Assembly: GCF_035946055.1 (NCBI RefSeq)
Contig: NZ_CP108364.1
Span: 7,068,001-7,132,000 of the forward strand
From: Streptomyces sp. NBC_01341
GTDB taxonomy: Bacteria; Actinomycetota; Actinomycetes; Streptomycetales; Streptomycetaceae
DNA: 64,000 nt
Reading direction: 5' to 3'
Shown here: positions 7,957 to 16,362 of the stretch, piece after piece
Position numbering within the stretch: position 1 is the first letter of the stretch
Layout: every line of letters begins with the position of its first letter
Notes under the pieces: generated by a model
The model's input: only the letters and a program-made list of their open reading frames with translations
Told to the model about the DNA's origin: nothing
Databases searched by the model: none
Translations under genes and position numbers: made by a program

Positions 7957-7999
7957 TTGACACCTCGGCCTACGGTGTTTTACTTTGCCATGCAAGTAA
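7957..7999 (+). promoter_or_regulatory. Promoter with overlapping palindrome for the methyltransferase gene
   Basis: TTGACA at 7957-7962 and TTACTT at 7980-7985 are separated by 17 bases, giving a vegetative-type promoter with a predicted start near 7992. The -10 region is covered by an imperfect palindrome (TTACTTTGC-CAT-GCAAGTAA, one extra base in the left arm), a plausible repressor site. The rest of 7696-8069 holds no gene that I can support. Confidence 0.5.
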
Positions 8000-8069
8000 T
8001 GCTGTTCGGGTGGGACCGCGCCCGGCACGGTCCCACCGATCCGATGCTCTCGTCCCGGGAGGACGCCAG

Positions 8070-8951
8070 ATGTCACGCGCCCATGAACAACCCTCCTCGG
8101 ACTACCTGTTGGGTCACTCACCCACGGAGACCGACCGACTCGTCCTGCAGGCCCGCCTGTACGATCCGATCACGGAACAGGTGCTGCGTCAGGCAGGACT
8201 CCGCCCCGGGATGCGGGTCCTCGATGTCGGGTGCGGCGCCGGGGACGTATCGTTCCTGGCGGCGGAGATCGTGGGTCCCACGGGCGCGGTGACCGGAATC
8301 GACGCGGCTGCGGATGTGCTGGAGGTCGCGCGTTCGCGCGCCGTGGCGCGCAGGGGGAGCGGACCGGTCGCGCGAGGGCCTCTCAGCTTCGAGCAGACGA
8401 CTCTGACGGACATCAACCTCGACGAACCGGTGGACGCGGTGATCGGCCGCCTGGTCCTGGGGCATCTGCCCGACCCCGTCGCTGCGCTGCGCTATCTGTC
8501 CGGTCTGGTACGCCCCGGCGGGCTCATCCTGTTCCAGGACTTCGACAACTTCCCCCTGCGCGTCGAACCGCCGACACCTCTGGCGGGCGCCGTGCTGAAG
8601 GCCATCACCGAAGCGCTCACCGTGGGTGGAACCAGTCTCGGCGCAGGGGCGCGTCTCTACTCGCTCTTCCACCGGGCCGGTCTCCCCCCGTCGGGGCTGT
8701 CGGCGACCACACCGATGGGCGGAGCGGAGGACGCCACCGTACTTCCGCTCGTCGTGCAGACCTACCGGGCGCTGTCCCAGGCGGCCCTCCCGGGCAACTC
8801 CCGGGACGGCGGCCGTGCGCAGACGATCGGCGACGTAGAGACGCTGCTCCACCGTCTGCGCCAGGAGCTCACCGAGGAACTCGCAACGGTGATCATGCCG
8901 ACAGCCGTCACGGCCTGGAGCAGAACACCTGAGGCTGAGGGCGCACCGTGA
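8070..8951 (+). CDS. Class I SAM-dependent methyltransferase
   Basis: A 293-residue protein with the SAM-binding glycine loop VLDVGCGAGD at about residues 51-60, the post-I acidic residue in VTGIDAAADVLEVAR, and a motif II/III region (VIGRLVLGHLPDP, then LVRPGGLILFQDF). It resembles UbiE/methyltransferase-11 type small-molecule methylases. GGAGG lies 7 bases before the ATG at 8070; the same frame runs further upstream but without family similarity. It is a single-gene unit with its own promoter, divergent from the JmjC operon. Substrate unknown. Confidence 0.82.
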   Translation: MSRAHEQPSSDYLLGHSPTETDRLVLQARLYDPITEQVLRQAGLRPGMRVLDVGCGAGDVSFLAAEIVGPTGAVTGIDAAADVLEVARSRAVARRGSGPVARGPLSFEQTTLTDINLDEPVDAVIGRLVLGHLPDPVAALRYLSGLVRPGGLILFQDFDNFPLRVEPPTPLAGAVLKAITEALTVGGTSLGAGARLYSLFHRAGLPPSGLSATTPMGGAEDATVLPLVVQTYRALSQAALPGNSRDGGRAQTIGDVETLLHRLRQELTEELATVIMPTAVTAWSRTPEAEGAP

Positions 8952-9208
8952 GGGCGCGTGTCCGTCACCCCAGGGCGGATCGGCGTGCGCCACGTGTGAG
9001 TCCGGCGAAGATGGTGTGAACCCTGATGGGCGTTTGCCACGTGTCTTGACCGGAGGCACCCTGCATTTCGCACATCGGCGGAAGGCCGGGCGTCCGACAG
9101 CCGCCGCTCAGTCCGGCCCGGCGTTGACTGCCGGCACCGCTGACCGGGGTGAGCCGCTTCAAGGCTCCCCGGCTGGTCCGGCCCGTGGGGGGACGGGCCG
9201 GCCGGGGT

Positions 9209-9250
9209 GCGGAGTCCGGTACCTGTCCTGGGGCGGGTACCGGACTCCGC
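9209..9250. terminator. Strong bidirectional hairpin between convergent genes
   Basis: Perfect 15-nt arms (GCGGAGTCCGGTACC and GGTACCGGACTCCGC) with a 12-nt loop lie between the convergent methyltransferase and phospholipase C genes. It can serve both strands. The remaining intergenic sequence (8952-9208 and 9251-9363) shows no further gene. Confidence 0.75.
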
Positions 9251-9363
9251 CTTCGACATCCCTCAGAGGGCGGCGAGCCGTAGGCGCCGCGCCTCCCCGC
9301 AGCCGACGCTTGCAGACCGGCCGGTCCCGGAACGACGGCTGCCGCGAACGCCGCAGGGTCGCG

Positions 9364-11424
9364 TCAGACCGTCCTGATCGCCGGGTCGGAGACGCCGGAT
9401 GCCCCAGTCTCCACATGGCCGGCGAAGCGGCGAAGGAAGGTGCTGTCGGCGTCGGAGACGACCTCGACGTCGTACCATCGAGCCGTCGTGCGCAGGTCGA
9501 CCGTGTGGGAGACGGTCGCGCCGGGGTTGACCTTGAAGGTCTGAGCCGCGCCGCCGTAGGCGTTGGTGACGGTCAGGTTGACTGCTGTCGGGGCCGAGTT
9601 GGTCATGGTGAGCGCCAGATTGCCCCCGCCCGGCACGTGGCGTGCGGTGACCTCCGGGCCCGTCTTCTTCGCCTGGCCCCTCCAGGTACGCAGGAAGCCG
9701 TTGGGTCCCCAGACCGTGAGGTCTATCCGGTAGCCGGTGGAACTGCTGGTGCTCCAGGTGTCCGAGAGGGTCTTGCCCGCCTCGACGGTGTAGGGCCAGG
9801 GACCGTCCGTGCGGTTGCCCGAGGTGGTGTGGAAGTGTGCGCCGAGGCTCGGGCCGCCGGCGAACGTCAGGGTGAACTTGCCGGTGGACACGGTGGCCCG
9901 GCCGTCCACGTACGGGCTGTAGCCGAGGGCGCGGGTCGGCTTGGAGCCCGCCTCCTGCTTCGGCAGGGTGCCCTTTCCCGGCGGGGTCGGGTGGTAGGAG
10001 GGGTGACGGTTCCTGTCCGGCGGGACGTAACCGGCCGTGGAGGGCAGCGCGGCGGGTGCCGTGTCCGGGCGGGCGAAGTCGAAGGCCGACGTCAGGTCCC
10101 CGCAGACCGCCCTGCGCCACGGCGAGATGTTGGGCTCCTGTACCCCGAAGCGCTTCTCCATGAAGCGGATCACCGAGGTGTGGTCGAAGGTCTCGGAGCA
10201 GACGTAACCGCCCTTGCTGTACGGCGAGACCACGATCATCGGCACGCGCGGGCCGAGCCCGTACGGGCCCGCCTCGTATCCTCCGCCGCCCGCGTAGAGG
10301 TCCCTCGACACGTCGGCCGTGGACAGGCCCCAGGCGGAGGAAGCCGGGGGGTAGGGCGGGACGACGTGGTCGAAGAAGCCGTCGTTCTCGTCGTAGGTGA
10401 TGAACAGGGCGGTCTTCGCCCACACCGCAGGATTGGCCGTCAGAGCGTCCAAGACCTGTGAGATGTACCAGGCACCGAAGTTCGTGGGCCAGTTGGCGTG
10501 TTCGCTGAAGGCCTCGGGGGCGGCGATCCAGGAGACCTTCGGGAGTGTGCCGTTGACGGCGTCCGCCCGCAGCAGGTCGAAGTAGGTGCCGCCCGCCTTG
10601 ACGTCGGTGCCGGTGCGGGCCCTCTCGTACAGGGCGCTGCCGGGCTTGGCGTTGCGGTAGTTGTCGAAGTACAGCAGGGAGTTGTCGCCGTAGTTGCCGC
10701 GGAAGGCGTCGTTGATCCAGCCCCAGGACCCGGCGGCGTCCAGGCCGTCGCCCATGTCCTGGTAGACCTTCCAGGAGACCCCGGCCGATTCGAGTCGCTC
10801 GGGGTAGGTCTTCCAGCTGTAGCCCGCCTCCTGGTTGCCCAGGACAGGGCCGCCGCCCGTGCCGTCGTTGCCGGTGTGACCCGACCAGAGGTAGTAGCGG
10901 TTGGGATCGGTGGCTCCGATCATGGAGCAGTGGTAGGCGTCGCACACGGTGAAGGCGTCGGCGAGGGCGTAGTGGAACGGTATGTCGTTCCGCGTCATGT
11001 ACGACATGGTCGTGGCCGTCTTGGCCGGAATCCACTTGTCGTACTTGCCGTTGTTGTACGCCTGGTGGCCACCGGCCCAATCGTGGTTCAGCCCTTCCAG
11101 GAACTGCATGCCGAGGTCGGCCACCTTCGGGTTGAAGGGGAGGACGTCCTTCGTTCCGTCGGACTGGTGGAAGATCGATCGACCGTTGTCCTGGAGTACC
11201 GGCCGGGGGTCCCCGAAGCCGCGCACGCCCTTCATGGCGCCGAAGTAGTGGTCGAAGGAACGGTTCTCCTGCATCAGGACGACGACGTGCTCGATGTCCT
11301 GGATCGTCCCTGTGCTTCCCTGCGCCGGAATGGCGGCGGCTTTCGCGATGCTCTCGTTCAGCATCGCGAAGGCCGCGGTGCCTCCGGCGATCTGCAGGAA
11401 CCTGCGGCGGTCGAGCTCTGTCAT
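9364..11424 (-). CDS. Secreted phosphocholine-specific phospholipase C (Tat substrate)
   Basis: A 686-residue protein. A twin-arginine signal (DRRRFLQIAGG) opens it, followed by the phosphoesterase family motif HVVVLMQENRSFDHYFG at about residues 46-62 with the catalytic Asn/Glu/His metal region. DENDGFFDHVVPP and the FDHTSVIRFMEKRFG segment continue the catalytic domain. The last ~200 residues contain two DUF756 (phospholipase C C-terminal) beta domains. It hydrolyses phosphatidylcholine or sphingomyelin head groups outside the cell in related bacteria, often under phosphate control; no Pho box was identified. It is monocistronic. AGAGGT precedes the ATG at 11424. Confidence 0.93.
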   Translation of the reverse strand: MTELDRRRFLQIAGGTAAFAMLNESIAKAAAIPAQGSTGTIQDIEHVVVLMQENRSFDHYFGAMKGVRGFGDPRPVLQDNGRSIFHQSDGTKDVLPFNPKVADLGMQFLEGLNHDWAGGHQAYNNGKYDKWIPAKTATTMSYMTRNDIPFHYALADAFTVCDAYHCSMIGATDPNRYYLWSGHTGNDGTGGGPVLGNQEAGYSWKTYPERLESAGVSWKVYQDMGDGLDAAGSWGWINDAFRGNYGDNSLLYFDNYRNAKPGSALYERARTGTDVKAGGTYFDLLRADAVNGTLPKVSWIAAPEAFSEHANWPTNFGAWYISQVLDALTANPAVWAKTALFITYDENDGFFDHVVPPYPPASSAWGLSTADVSRDLYAGGGGYEAGPYGLGPRVPMIVVSPYSKGGYVCSETFDHTSVIRFMEKRFGVQEPNISPWRRAVCGDLTSAFDFARPDTAPAALPSTAGYVPPDRNRHPSYHPTPPGKGTLPKQEAGSKPTRALGYSPYVDGRATVSTGKFTLTFAGGPSLGAHFHTTSGNRTDGPWPYTVEAGKTLSDTWSTSSSTGYRIDLTVWGPNGFLRTWRGQAKKTGPEVTARHVPGGGNLALTMTNSAPTAVNLTVTNAYGGAAQTFKVNPGATVSHTVDLRTTARWYDVEVVSDADSTFLRRFAGHVETGASGVSDPAIRTV

Positions 11425-11569
11425 GGGTGACGACCTCTGGTGTGATGGGGGGTGTCAGGGGCGCCCCAAGGACAGCGGTCCCGGGGTACCGGACGGGGGC
11501 AGGTCCGTGACACCCCGCCGTACACCTGGAGAACGTAGCCCCCAGCGGCACGGCCCTGCCCACGAACGG

Positions 11570-11610
11570 CACGTACCCTCCCACGTCTGCGGCTCGTGGG
11601 AGGGTACGTG
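11570..11610. terminator. Perfect 16-nt hairpin upstream of plc
   Basis: CACGTACCCTCCCACG and CGTGGGAGGGTACGTG pair perfectly around a 9-nt loop. It lies 137 bp past the stop of the small secreted protein gene (same strand) and 146 bp before plc, so it most likely terminates the former. It could also act as a protein-binding palindrome in the plc control region. No other gene is seen in 11425-11746. Confidence 0.6.
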
Positions 11611-11746
11611 CACGACGTGCCCGGACAACAGGTGTTGGTGACACGCGTATTGAACGGGGGCCGGATCCCGCCGCCCGTGGACAGCTCGCGAGGAGCACGG
11701 GTTCTGCCACCGGTCTTCCTGGGACAGCTGCGGGGGAGTCTCGCGG

Positions 11747-12007
11747 TCAGTTGTCGACGGACCGGTCGCGCGCGCTCACCGCCTCGGCCCCCGCCTCCAC
11801 GAGGCCCGTGACGGTCGAGGCCTCGTCCGCCACTCCGGTCCGCTGCGCCACCCCGTGTGCGGCCGTGCCGGTCTGTTCCCCGATGCTGCTCGCGGCCAGA
11901 GCGGTATCGGTCAGCGCCGGAGCCAGATTGTCGGCGTGGGCGACGGGGGCGGCCACCAGCAGGAAGGACCCGGCTGTGGCAATGGTGAGGGCTCGGCATA
12001 CGTTCAT
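11747..12007 (-). CDS. Small secreted protein
   Basis: An 86-residue protein whose first 25 residues form a clear Sec signal peptide (basic MNVCRALTIA, hydrophobic core SFLLVAAPVAHA, predicted cleavage after AHA). The mature part is Ala/Thr/Glu-rich and ends DRSVDN, with no Cys or known domain. The ATG at 12007 was chosen because it begins the signal peptide; the upstream in-frame part is unlike protein. No function can be assigned. Confidence 0.6.
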   Translation of the reverse strand: MNVCRALTIATAGSFLLVAAPVAHADNLAPALTDTALAASSIGEQTGTAAHGVAQRTGVADEASTVTGLVEAGAEAVSARDRSVDN

Positions 12008-12111
12008 GATCGGTACAACGCGCCCCGCTCCCGCAGGACACGCCATGTCGGGCCGACAGGCGTGGGGGGCCCGCCGGTGCCAGGCAGTGGGCTGGTCAGG
12101 GCCGACCGGAG

Positions 12112-12267
12112 TCAGTCGTCGCTGCGGACGATGTTGCGCTCCGGTCCTGTGTCCACCGGACCTTCCGGTTCGCGTCCGGGCTCCACAGTCGCCGGACGGC
12201 ACGTGCGTACCCGTGCCTCCGGGGGCACCTTGCTGCTTCTCGGCTGGAGGTCTGTCCGCGTATCCAT
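12112..12267 (-). CDS. Small hypothetical protein (51 aa)
   Basis: A 51-residue frame starting MDTRTDLQPRSSKV and ending NIVRSDD, with a very good ribosome binding site (AGGAGAGGG, 2 bases before the ATG region). It is charged and proline-rich and has no hydrophobic segment. It lies just after rph on the same strand, so it could be the end of that operon or a separate gene. No family is recognised. Confidence 0.45.
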   Translation of the reverse strand: MDTRTDLQPRSSKVPPEARVRTCRPATVEPGREPEGPVDTGPERNIVRSDD

Positions 12268-12401
12268 GGCCCTCTCCTCGTATGATCTGTCACTTTCGTT
12301 GCCGTACGGGCGGGTTCCCCCTCGGAATCGAGTCATGCCCGACGCGGCATTACCGCAGCGAGTCACCGACCGGCAAACGCCCCGCCTCTCCGTGCGTGAC
12401 G

Positions 12402-14993
12402 TCACCGCAGGATCTCGATGTGTCCGTCGGTTCCGTCCACGCGGATGCGCTGTCCGTCGCGGATCAGACGGGTGGCCCGGTCCACGCCCACGACGGCCGG
12501 CAAGCCGTACTCCCGGGCAATCACCGCGCCGTGGGTCATCAGGCCGCCCACCTCCGTGACGAGGCCCGCGATTCCGACGAACAGCGGTGACCAGCTCGGA
12601 TCCGTGAAGGTCGTCACGAGGATGTCGCCCGCCTCCAGATCGGCATCGGCCAAATCGAGGACGACGCGGGCCCTCCCTTCGACGATCCCGGTGGAAACCG
12701 GCAGGCCGATCAGCGCTCCGGCCGGTACGTCGTCGCGCCGGTACGCTCCGTCGACGGCCTCGCCGTCCGATGTGAGTACCCGCGGCGGGGTGAGCGCCCG
12801 GAACGACCGGAAGGCGTCCTTGCGCTGCTGGATGAGCTGCTCATCCGCCTGCTTCGACCGTGCGACCTCGTGGAACTCCTGGAAGCTGAGGTAGAAGACG
12901 TCCTCCCTCTCCCGGAGCACACCGGCCTGTTCCAGGCGCCCGGCCTCCGCCAGCAGGGCCTGCTTGTAGACGGAGTAGCGGTTGATGATGTTGTACTTGG
13001 GGTACTCCCGGTACCCGATGAACGTCCGGACGCGGTCGATCATCCGCTTGGTCTCGTCGGCCATGCGCGCGCCGTCCGGCAGGTCCCGCAAGCGTGACAG
13101 CACGTCGTGTTCCTTCTTCAGGGCCGCTTCCCGCCCCTGTTCGAAGCGCCTCTTGGCGGCGCCCGGACCGAAGTTCCTGACGTTGTCGAGGATCGCGGGC
13201 ACGAGCGTGCCGGGGCGCTCGCCCCAACGCGGCCTCGTGATGTCGATCTCGCCGACGCAGCGCATGCCGTACCGGTCGAGGTAGCCCTCGATGGCCTCGC
13301 GTGCTTCCCTCCCGCCGGCGAGTCCGTCCAACCCGTCCAGCAGGTCCGCGTCGTCGGCGCCCCGCAGGAAGGCCACCACCTCCGGGTGCGGACGGATCAC
13401 GTCCGCGACGTCGAGAAGCGCCAACCCCATCTCCGAGGTGACGTTGCCGGGGGCGGACAGCGTGAGTGTGTCAGCGGCGTTCTTCTCGCCCAGCCATTCC
13501 CGGAGCGTGTCGTTGAGCCACCACGTGGCCTCCATCCCCGCCATGATCACTTGGAGGTTCAGCGGATCACTGAGAACCCGCTTGTGCTCCTCGAAGGCCT
13601 TGAGAAGGAAGTCGAACAGCGCCGGTCCCTTCTTCGTCCGGATGTCGTGCCTCAGCGCTGCGGTCGATGCCCGGCTGCGCTCGATCAGCCCGGAGACGAT
13701 GTCCGGATCCGTCTTGACCGGCGGGGGGCCGGCCGGCGCCCCGCCGGGGGCCGCGTCCGGGAGCGACGGGATGAAGGCGTCGTGTTCGAGGACCGTCTCC
13801 AGGGCGTCCCTGATCAGAGGATCGCCCTTCCCCATGACCTCCAGTAGGCCGGCGCGGCTCGCCGGCGAGGACAGGCGCCGGGTGACGTCGACGAACAGCC
13901 TCCCGCCGGCCTCGTGCATCGGCACCATGGCCGTCAGCGCCCACATCGAGGACCCCAGCGGCTTCATGGGGTCGGTCATCATCTGCTGATGACCGACGGA
14001 AACGTAGACGTGATTGTCCTGGTCATCCGCTCGGGGGATGGGGAACAGCGTGGTGATCGGCCGGCTCTGCACAATGTGGAAGTCGTCGTCGGTCAGGCAC
14101 CACTCGATGTCCTGCGGGCCGGTGAAGTGCTGTTCGATCCGTCGTCCGAGCCGCACGAGCCGTACGGCCTGTGCATCCGTCAGTGCCGGCTGTCCCTGCT
14201 GTTCCCGGGCGATCGGCACCTCCTTCGTACCACCGCCGGGCACGGCGACAACGGCACGCTGTTTGGCGGCGATCGCCCTGGCGACGACTTCACCCTCCCG
14301 GACCCTGAAGACGTCCGGATTCACCAGGCCGGAGACCAGGGCCTCGCCGAGGCCGAAGCCGGCGTCCACGGTGGCCACCTTACGGTTGCCCGTCACGGGG
14401 TCGGCCGTGAACATGATGCCGGCCGCCCGCGGGAAGACCATCCGCTGCACCACCACGGCCATCCGCACCGCGCGGTGGTCGATGCCGTTCCGCCGGCGGT
14501 AGATCACGGCCCGCTCGGTGAAGAGTGAGGCCCAGCACCGGCTGACGTGCTGGAGGATCGCCGAACGGCCCATGACGTTCAGGTAGGTGTCCTGCTGGCC
14601 GGCGAAGGACGCCGTCGGCAGGTCCTCAGCCGTCGCGCTGGAGCGCACGGCACAGGCGGCCTGCTCACCGAGCGGGGCGAGGGCGGCGGTGATCGCGGCC
14701 GCGATCCCGCCCGGGACGGCGATCCCCTCGATGGTCCGACGAATCTCCGCGCTGAGCACGCGGATCGCCTCACCGTCCTCCGGGTCCACGCGCGACAGCT
14801 CGTCGAGCCGGTCGTCGATCGAAGGTGCTTCCGCCATGATCCGACGGAAGGCGGACGTCGTCACGCAGAAGCCCGGCGGCACGCGGATGCCCTCGATCGA
14901 CGACAGCTCGCCCAGACGCGCTCCCTTCCCGCCGACCTCGGCGAGTTGCGTCGCGTCGGCCTCGCGCAGATCCACCACGTACTGTCCGGTCAT
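12402..14993 (-). CDS. rph: Rifamycin phosphotransferase (PEP-synthase-like)
   Basis: An 863-residue protein with the Rph architecture: an N-terminal ATP-grasp domain (VGGKGARLGEL near residue 20, CAVRSSATAEDLPTASFAGQ near 120), a middle rifamycin-binding domain, and a C-terminal swivelling phosphohistidine domain (GGLMTHGAVIAREYG, catalytic His near residue 821). Rph uses ATP to phosphorylate the C21 hydroxyl of rifamycins, inactivating them. PEP synthase shares the domains but not the middle one, and the rifamycin-associated element upstream supports the Rph call. GGAGG lies 7 bases before the ATG at 14993. Probably intrinsic rifamycin resistance induced by drug exposure. Confidence 0.87.
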   Translation of the reverse strand: MTGQYVVDLREADATQLAEVGGKGARLGELSSIEGIRVPPGFCVTTSAFRRIMAEAPSIDDRLDELSRVDPEDGEAIRVLSAEIRRTIEGIAVPGGIAAAITAALAPLGEQAACAVRSSATAEDLPTASFAGQQDTYLNVMGRSAILQHVSRCWASLFTERAVIYRRRNGIDHRAVRMAVVVQRMVFPRAAGIMFTADPVTGNRKVATVDAGFGLGEALVSGLVNPDVFRVREGEVVARAIAAKQRAVVAVPGGGTKEVPIAREQQGQPALTDAQAVRLVRLGRRIEQHFTGPQDIEWCLTDDDFHIVQSRPITTLFPIPRADDQDNHVYVSVGHQQMMTDPMKPLGSSMWALTAMVPMHEAGGRLFVDVTRRLSSPASRAGLLEVMGKGDPLIRDALETVLEHDAFIPSLPDAAPGGAPAGPPPVKTDPDIVSGLIERSRASTAALRHDIRTKKGPALFDFLLKAFEEHKRVLSDPLNLQVIMAGMEATWWLNDTLREWLGEKNAADTLTLSAPGNVTSEMGLALLDVADVIRPHPEVVAFLRGADDADLLDGLDGLAGGREAREAIEGYLDRYGMRCVGEIDITRPRWGERPGTLVPAILDNVRNFGPGAAKRRFEQGREAALKKEHDVLSRLRDLPDGARMADETKRMIDRVRTFIGYREYPKYNIINRYSVYKQALLAEAGRLEQAGVLREREDVFYLSFQEFHEVARSKQADEQLIQQRKDAFRSFRALTPPRVLTSDGEAVDGAYRRDDVPAGALIGLPVSTGIVEGRARVVLDLADADLEAGDILVTTFTDPSWSPLFVGIAGLVTEVGGLMTHGAVIAREYGLPAVVGVDRATRLIRDGQRIRVDGTDGHIEILR

Positions 14994-15220
14994 TCCGATA
15001 CCTCCGAGGCAGCCGTCGTGCTCAGTCGCCCTGCGCATGCCGATCGAATCACCGGCGCCCCCCATTTCGTCGGACCCGTCGCCGGGCGCGCTCCGGCCTC
15101 CGGCGGTCGTCCCACAGGTCCGACGTCACAGCGCTTTCCGGACGCCGACAACAACACACGCACTCCGTGCTCCCATTTCCGCAGGTGGTGGCTTCGGCCG
15201 ATCATTCTGCGCTGCCCCCG

Positions 15221-15239
15221 GGGCCTTGCCGCAAGCCCC
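15221..15239 (-). promoter_or_regulatory. Rifamycin-associated element (RAE) upstream of rph
   Basis: On the minus strand these 19 bases read GGGGCTTGCGGCAAGGCCC, matching the known actinomycete RAE motif found before rifamycin-inducible inactivation genes. A -10-like TATAGC lies 7 bases upstream (15247-15252), which would put the element at the transcription start and about 230 bp before the rph ATG. The match is direct; the placement relative to the start site is inference. Confidence 0.8.
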
Positions 15240-15262
15240 CCTGTGCGCTATAACTTGGAGAG

Positions 15263-15287
15263 GGCAAGGAGTGGGAAACTCCTTGCC
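15263..15287. terminator. 10-nt hairpin between the siderophore gene and rph
   Basis: GGCAAGGAGT and ACTCCTTGCC are perfect arms around a 5-nt loop. On the plus strand it is followed by TTCGTCTTTT, so the classical intrinsic-terminator polarity is plus, yet both neighbouring genes are on the minus strand. It may end the siderophore-interacting-protein transcript, or be a protein-binding palindrome in the rph -35 region. Confidence 0.45.
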
Positions 15288-15416
15288 TTCGTCTTTTGCC
15301 CCCTGCCCCCGCGCGACGCTGTGGCCTCGTCAGTTCCCCGCGTTCGTTGCCGGGCCGTGGTCAGGACGTCCCCACGACCGGCCCACGTCTTCCGGCGGAG
15401 CGGCTCGATCCGCCCC

Positions 15417-16244
15417 TCATGCGGGTACGAGCGACTCCTTCTTCTCGCTCTTCCAGAAACCGGAGAACGTGATGCGGTCCTTGGGAAGGCCCGCGCGGAC
15501 GAGGTGGCGGCGCCCCTCGGTGGCGAGCGTCGACTCGCCGACGACGAACGCGTAGCCCGCCCCGTCGACGGTGTCGTGGCGGCGGAGTTCCGCAAGGGCG
15601 GCTGCGCCGGGGACCGCGGTCGCGTCGTCCCGGATCACCCAGGTCACCGAGACGCCGGCCGGTGCGGCGAGCGGGCGCTGGTCCCCGGCGAGCGGGATCT
15701 CCTGGATGACCCGTCCCACGGTGTCCCGCGGGAGGGAGCGCAGGATGCCGGCGGTCGAGGGCAGGCCGCTCTCGTCGGCGACCACGAGGACCTCGGTGGC
15801 GTCCTCGGGGCGGTCGAATATGAGTCCCTGGTCCAGCAGGGCGACCGGGTCACCCGGACGAGTTCCGCAGGCCCAGATCGCCGCCGCGCCCTCGGGCTCA
15901 CCCTCCGGGCCGCAGTGGACCACGAAGTCGATGTCCATCTCGGCGTCCCGGGGGCGGAAGTCGGCGACGGTGTAGTTGGCGCAGTGCGGCCGCACGGACT
16001 CCGGAATGGCGAAGTAGGGATCCCACCATCGCCGGCCGGACAGTTCCGGAAGCACGAACTCGACCTGGTGCGGCAGGCGCAGGAACAGGCGGAACCAGTG
16101 GTCGTACCCCAGCCACGGGAAGTCGCCGAGGTGGGCACCGGTGATCGTCACGCGCTGCATCGACGGCGAGTAGCGCTCGGTACGGACCACTTCGCCGCGG
16201 AACAGACCGGGGTGCTTGGGCATGAGCCTGGGGGTCTTCGACAC
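15417..16244 (-). CDS. Siderophore-interacting protein (ferric-siderophore reductase family)
   Basis: A 275-residue SIP/ViuB-family protein: an N-terminal FAD-binding domain (RTERYSPSMQRVTITG, RLFLRLPH, NYTVADFRP, DFVVHCGPEGEPEGAAAIWA) and a C-terminal SIP domain (LVVADESGLPSTAGILRSLP, FVVGESTLATEGRRHLV). Such flavoproteins release iron from ferric siderophores in the cytoplasm. The GTG at 16244 is 7 bases below an iron box, leaving almost no leader; an ATG at 16223 is an alternative start. Iron-repressed expression is expected from that box. Confidence 0.85.
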   Translation of the reverse strand: MSKTPRLMPKHPGLFRGEVVRTERYSPSMQRVTITGAHLGDFPWLGYDHWFRLFLRLPHQVEFVLPELSGRRWWDPYFAIPESVRPHCANYTVADFRPRDAEMDIDFVVHCGPEGEPEGAAAIWACGTRPGDPVALLDQGLIFDRPEDATEVLVVADESGLPSTAGILRSLPRDTVGRVIQEIPLAGDQRPLAAPAGVSVTWVIRDDATAVPGAAALAELRRHDTVDGAGYAFVVGESTLATEGRRHLVRAGLPKDRITFSGFWKSEKKESLVPA

Positions 16245-16251
16245 GAATAAA

Positions 16252-16270
16252 GGTTAGCCTAAGCTAACTT
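16252..16270. promoter_or_regulatory. Iron box (DmdR/IdeR-type operator)
   Basis: GGTTAGCCTAAGCTAACTT is close to the Streptomyces DmdR consensus TTAGGTTAGGCTAACCTAA, with the TTAGNNTAAGCTAA core intact. It lies directly before the siderophore-interacting-protein gene and should repress it when iron is plentiful. Confidence 0.75.
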
Positions 16271-16362
16271 TCAGCCCAACCCCCTGGGGTGCCCGCCGCG
16301 TCTCCTCTGCGGAGTCTTCGCCGACCGCGGACCGGCGGGCCTGCGGGTCGCCGACGGCCGGG

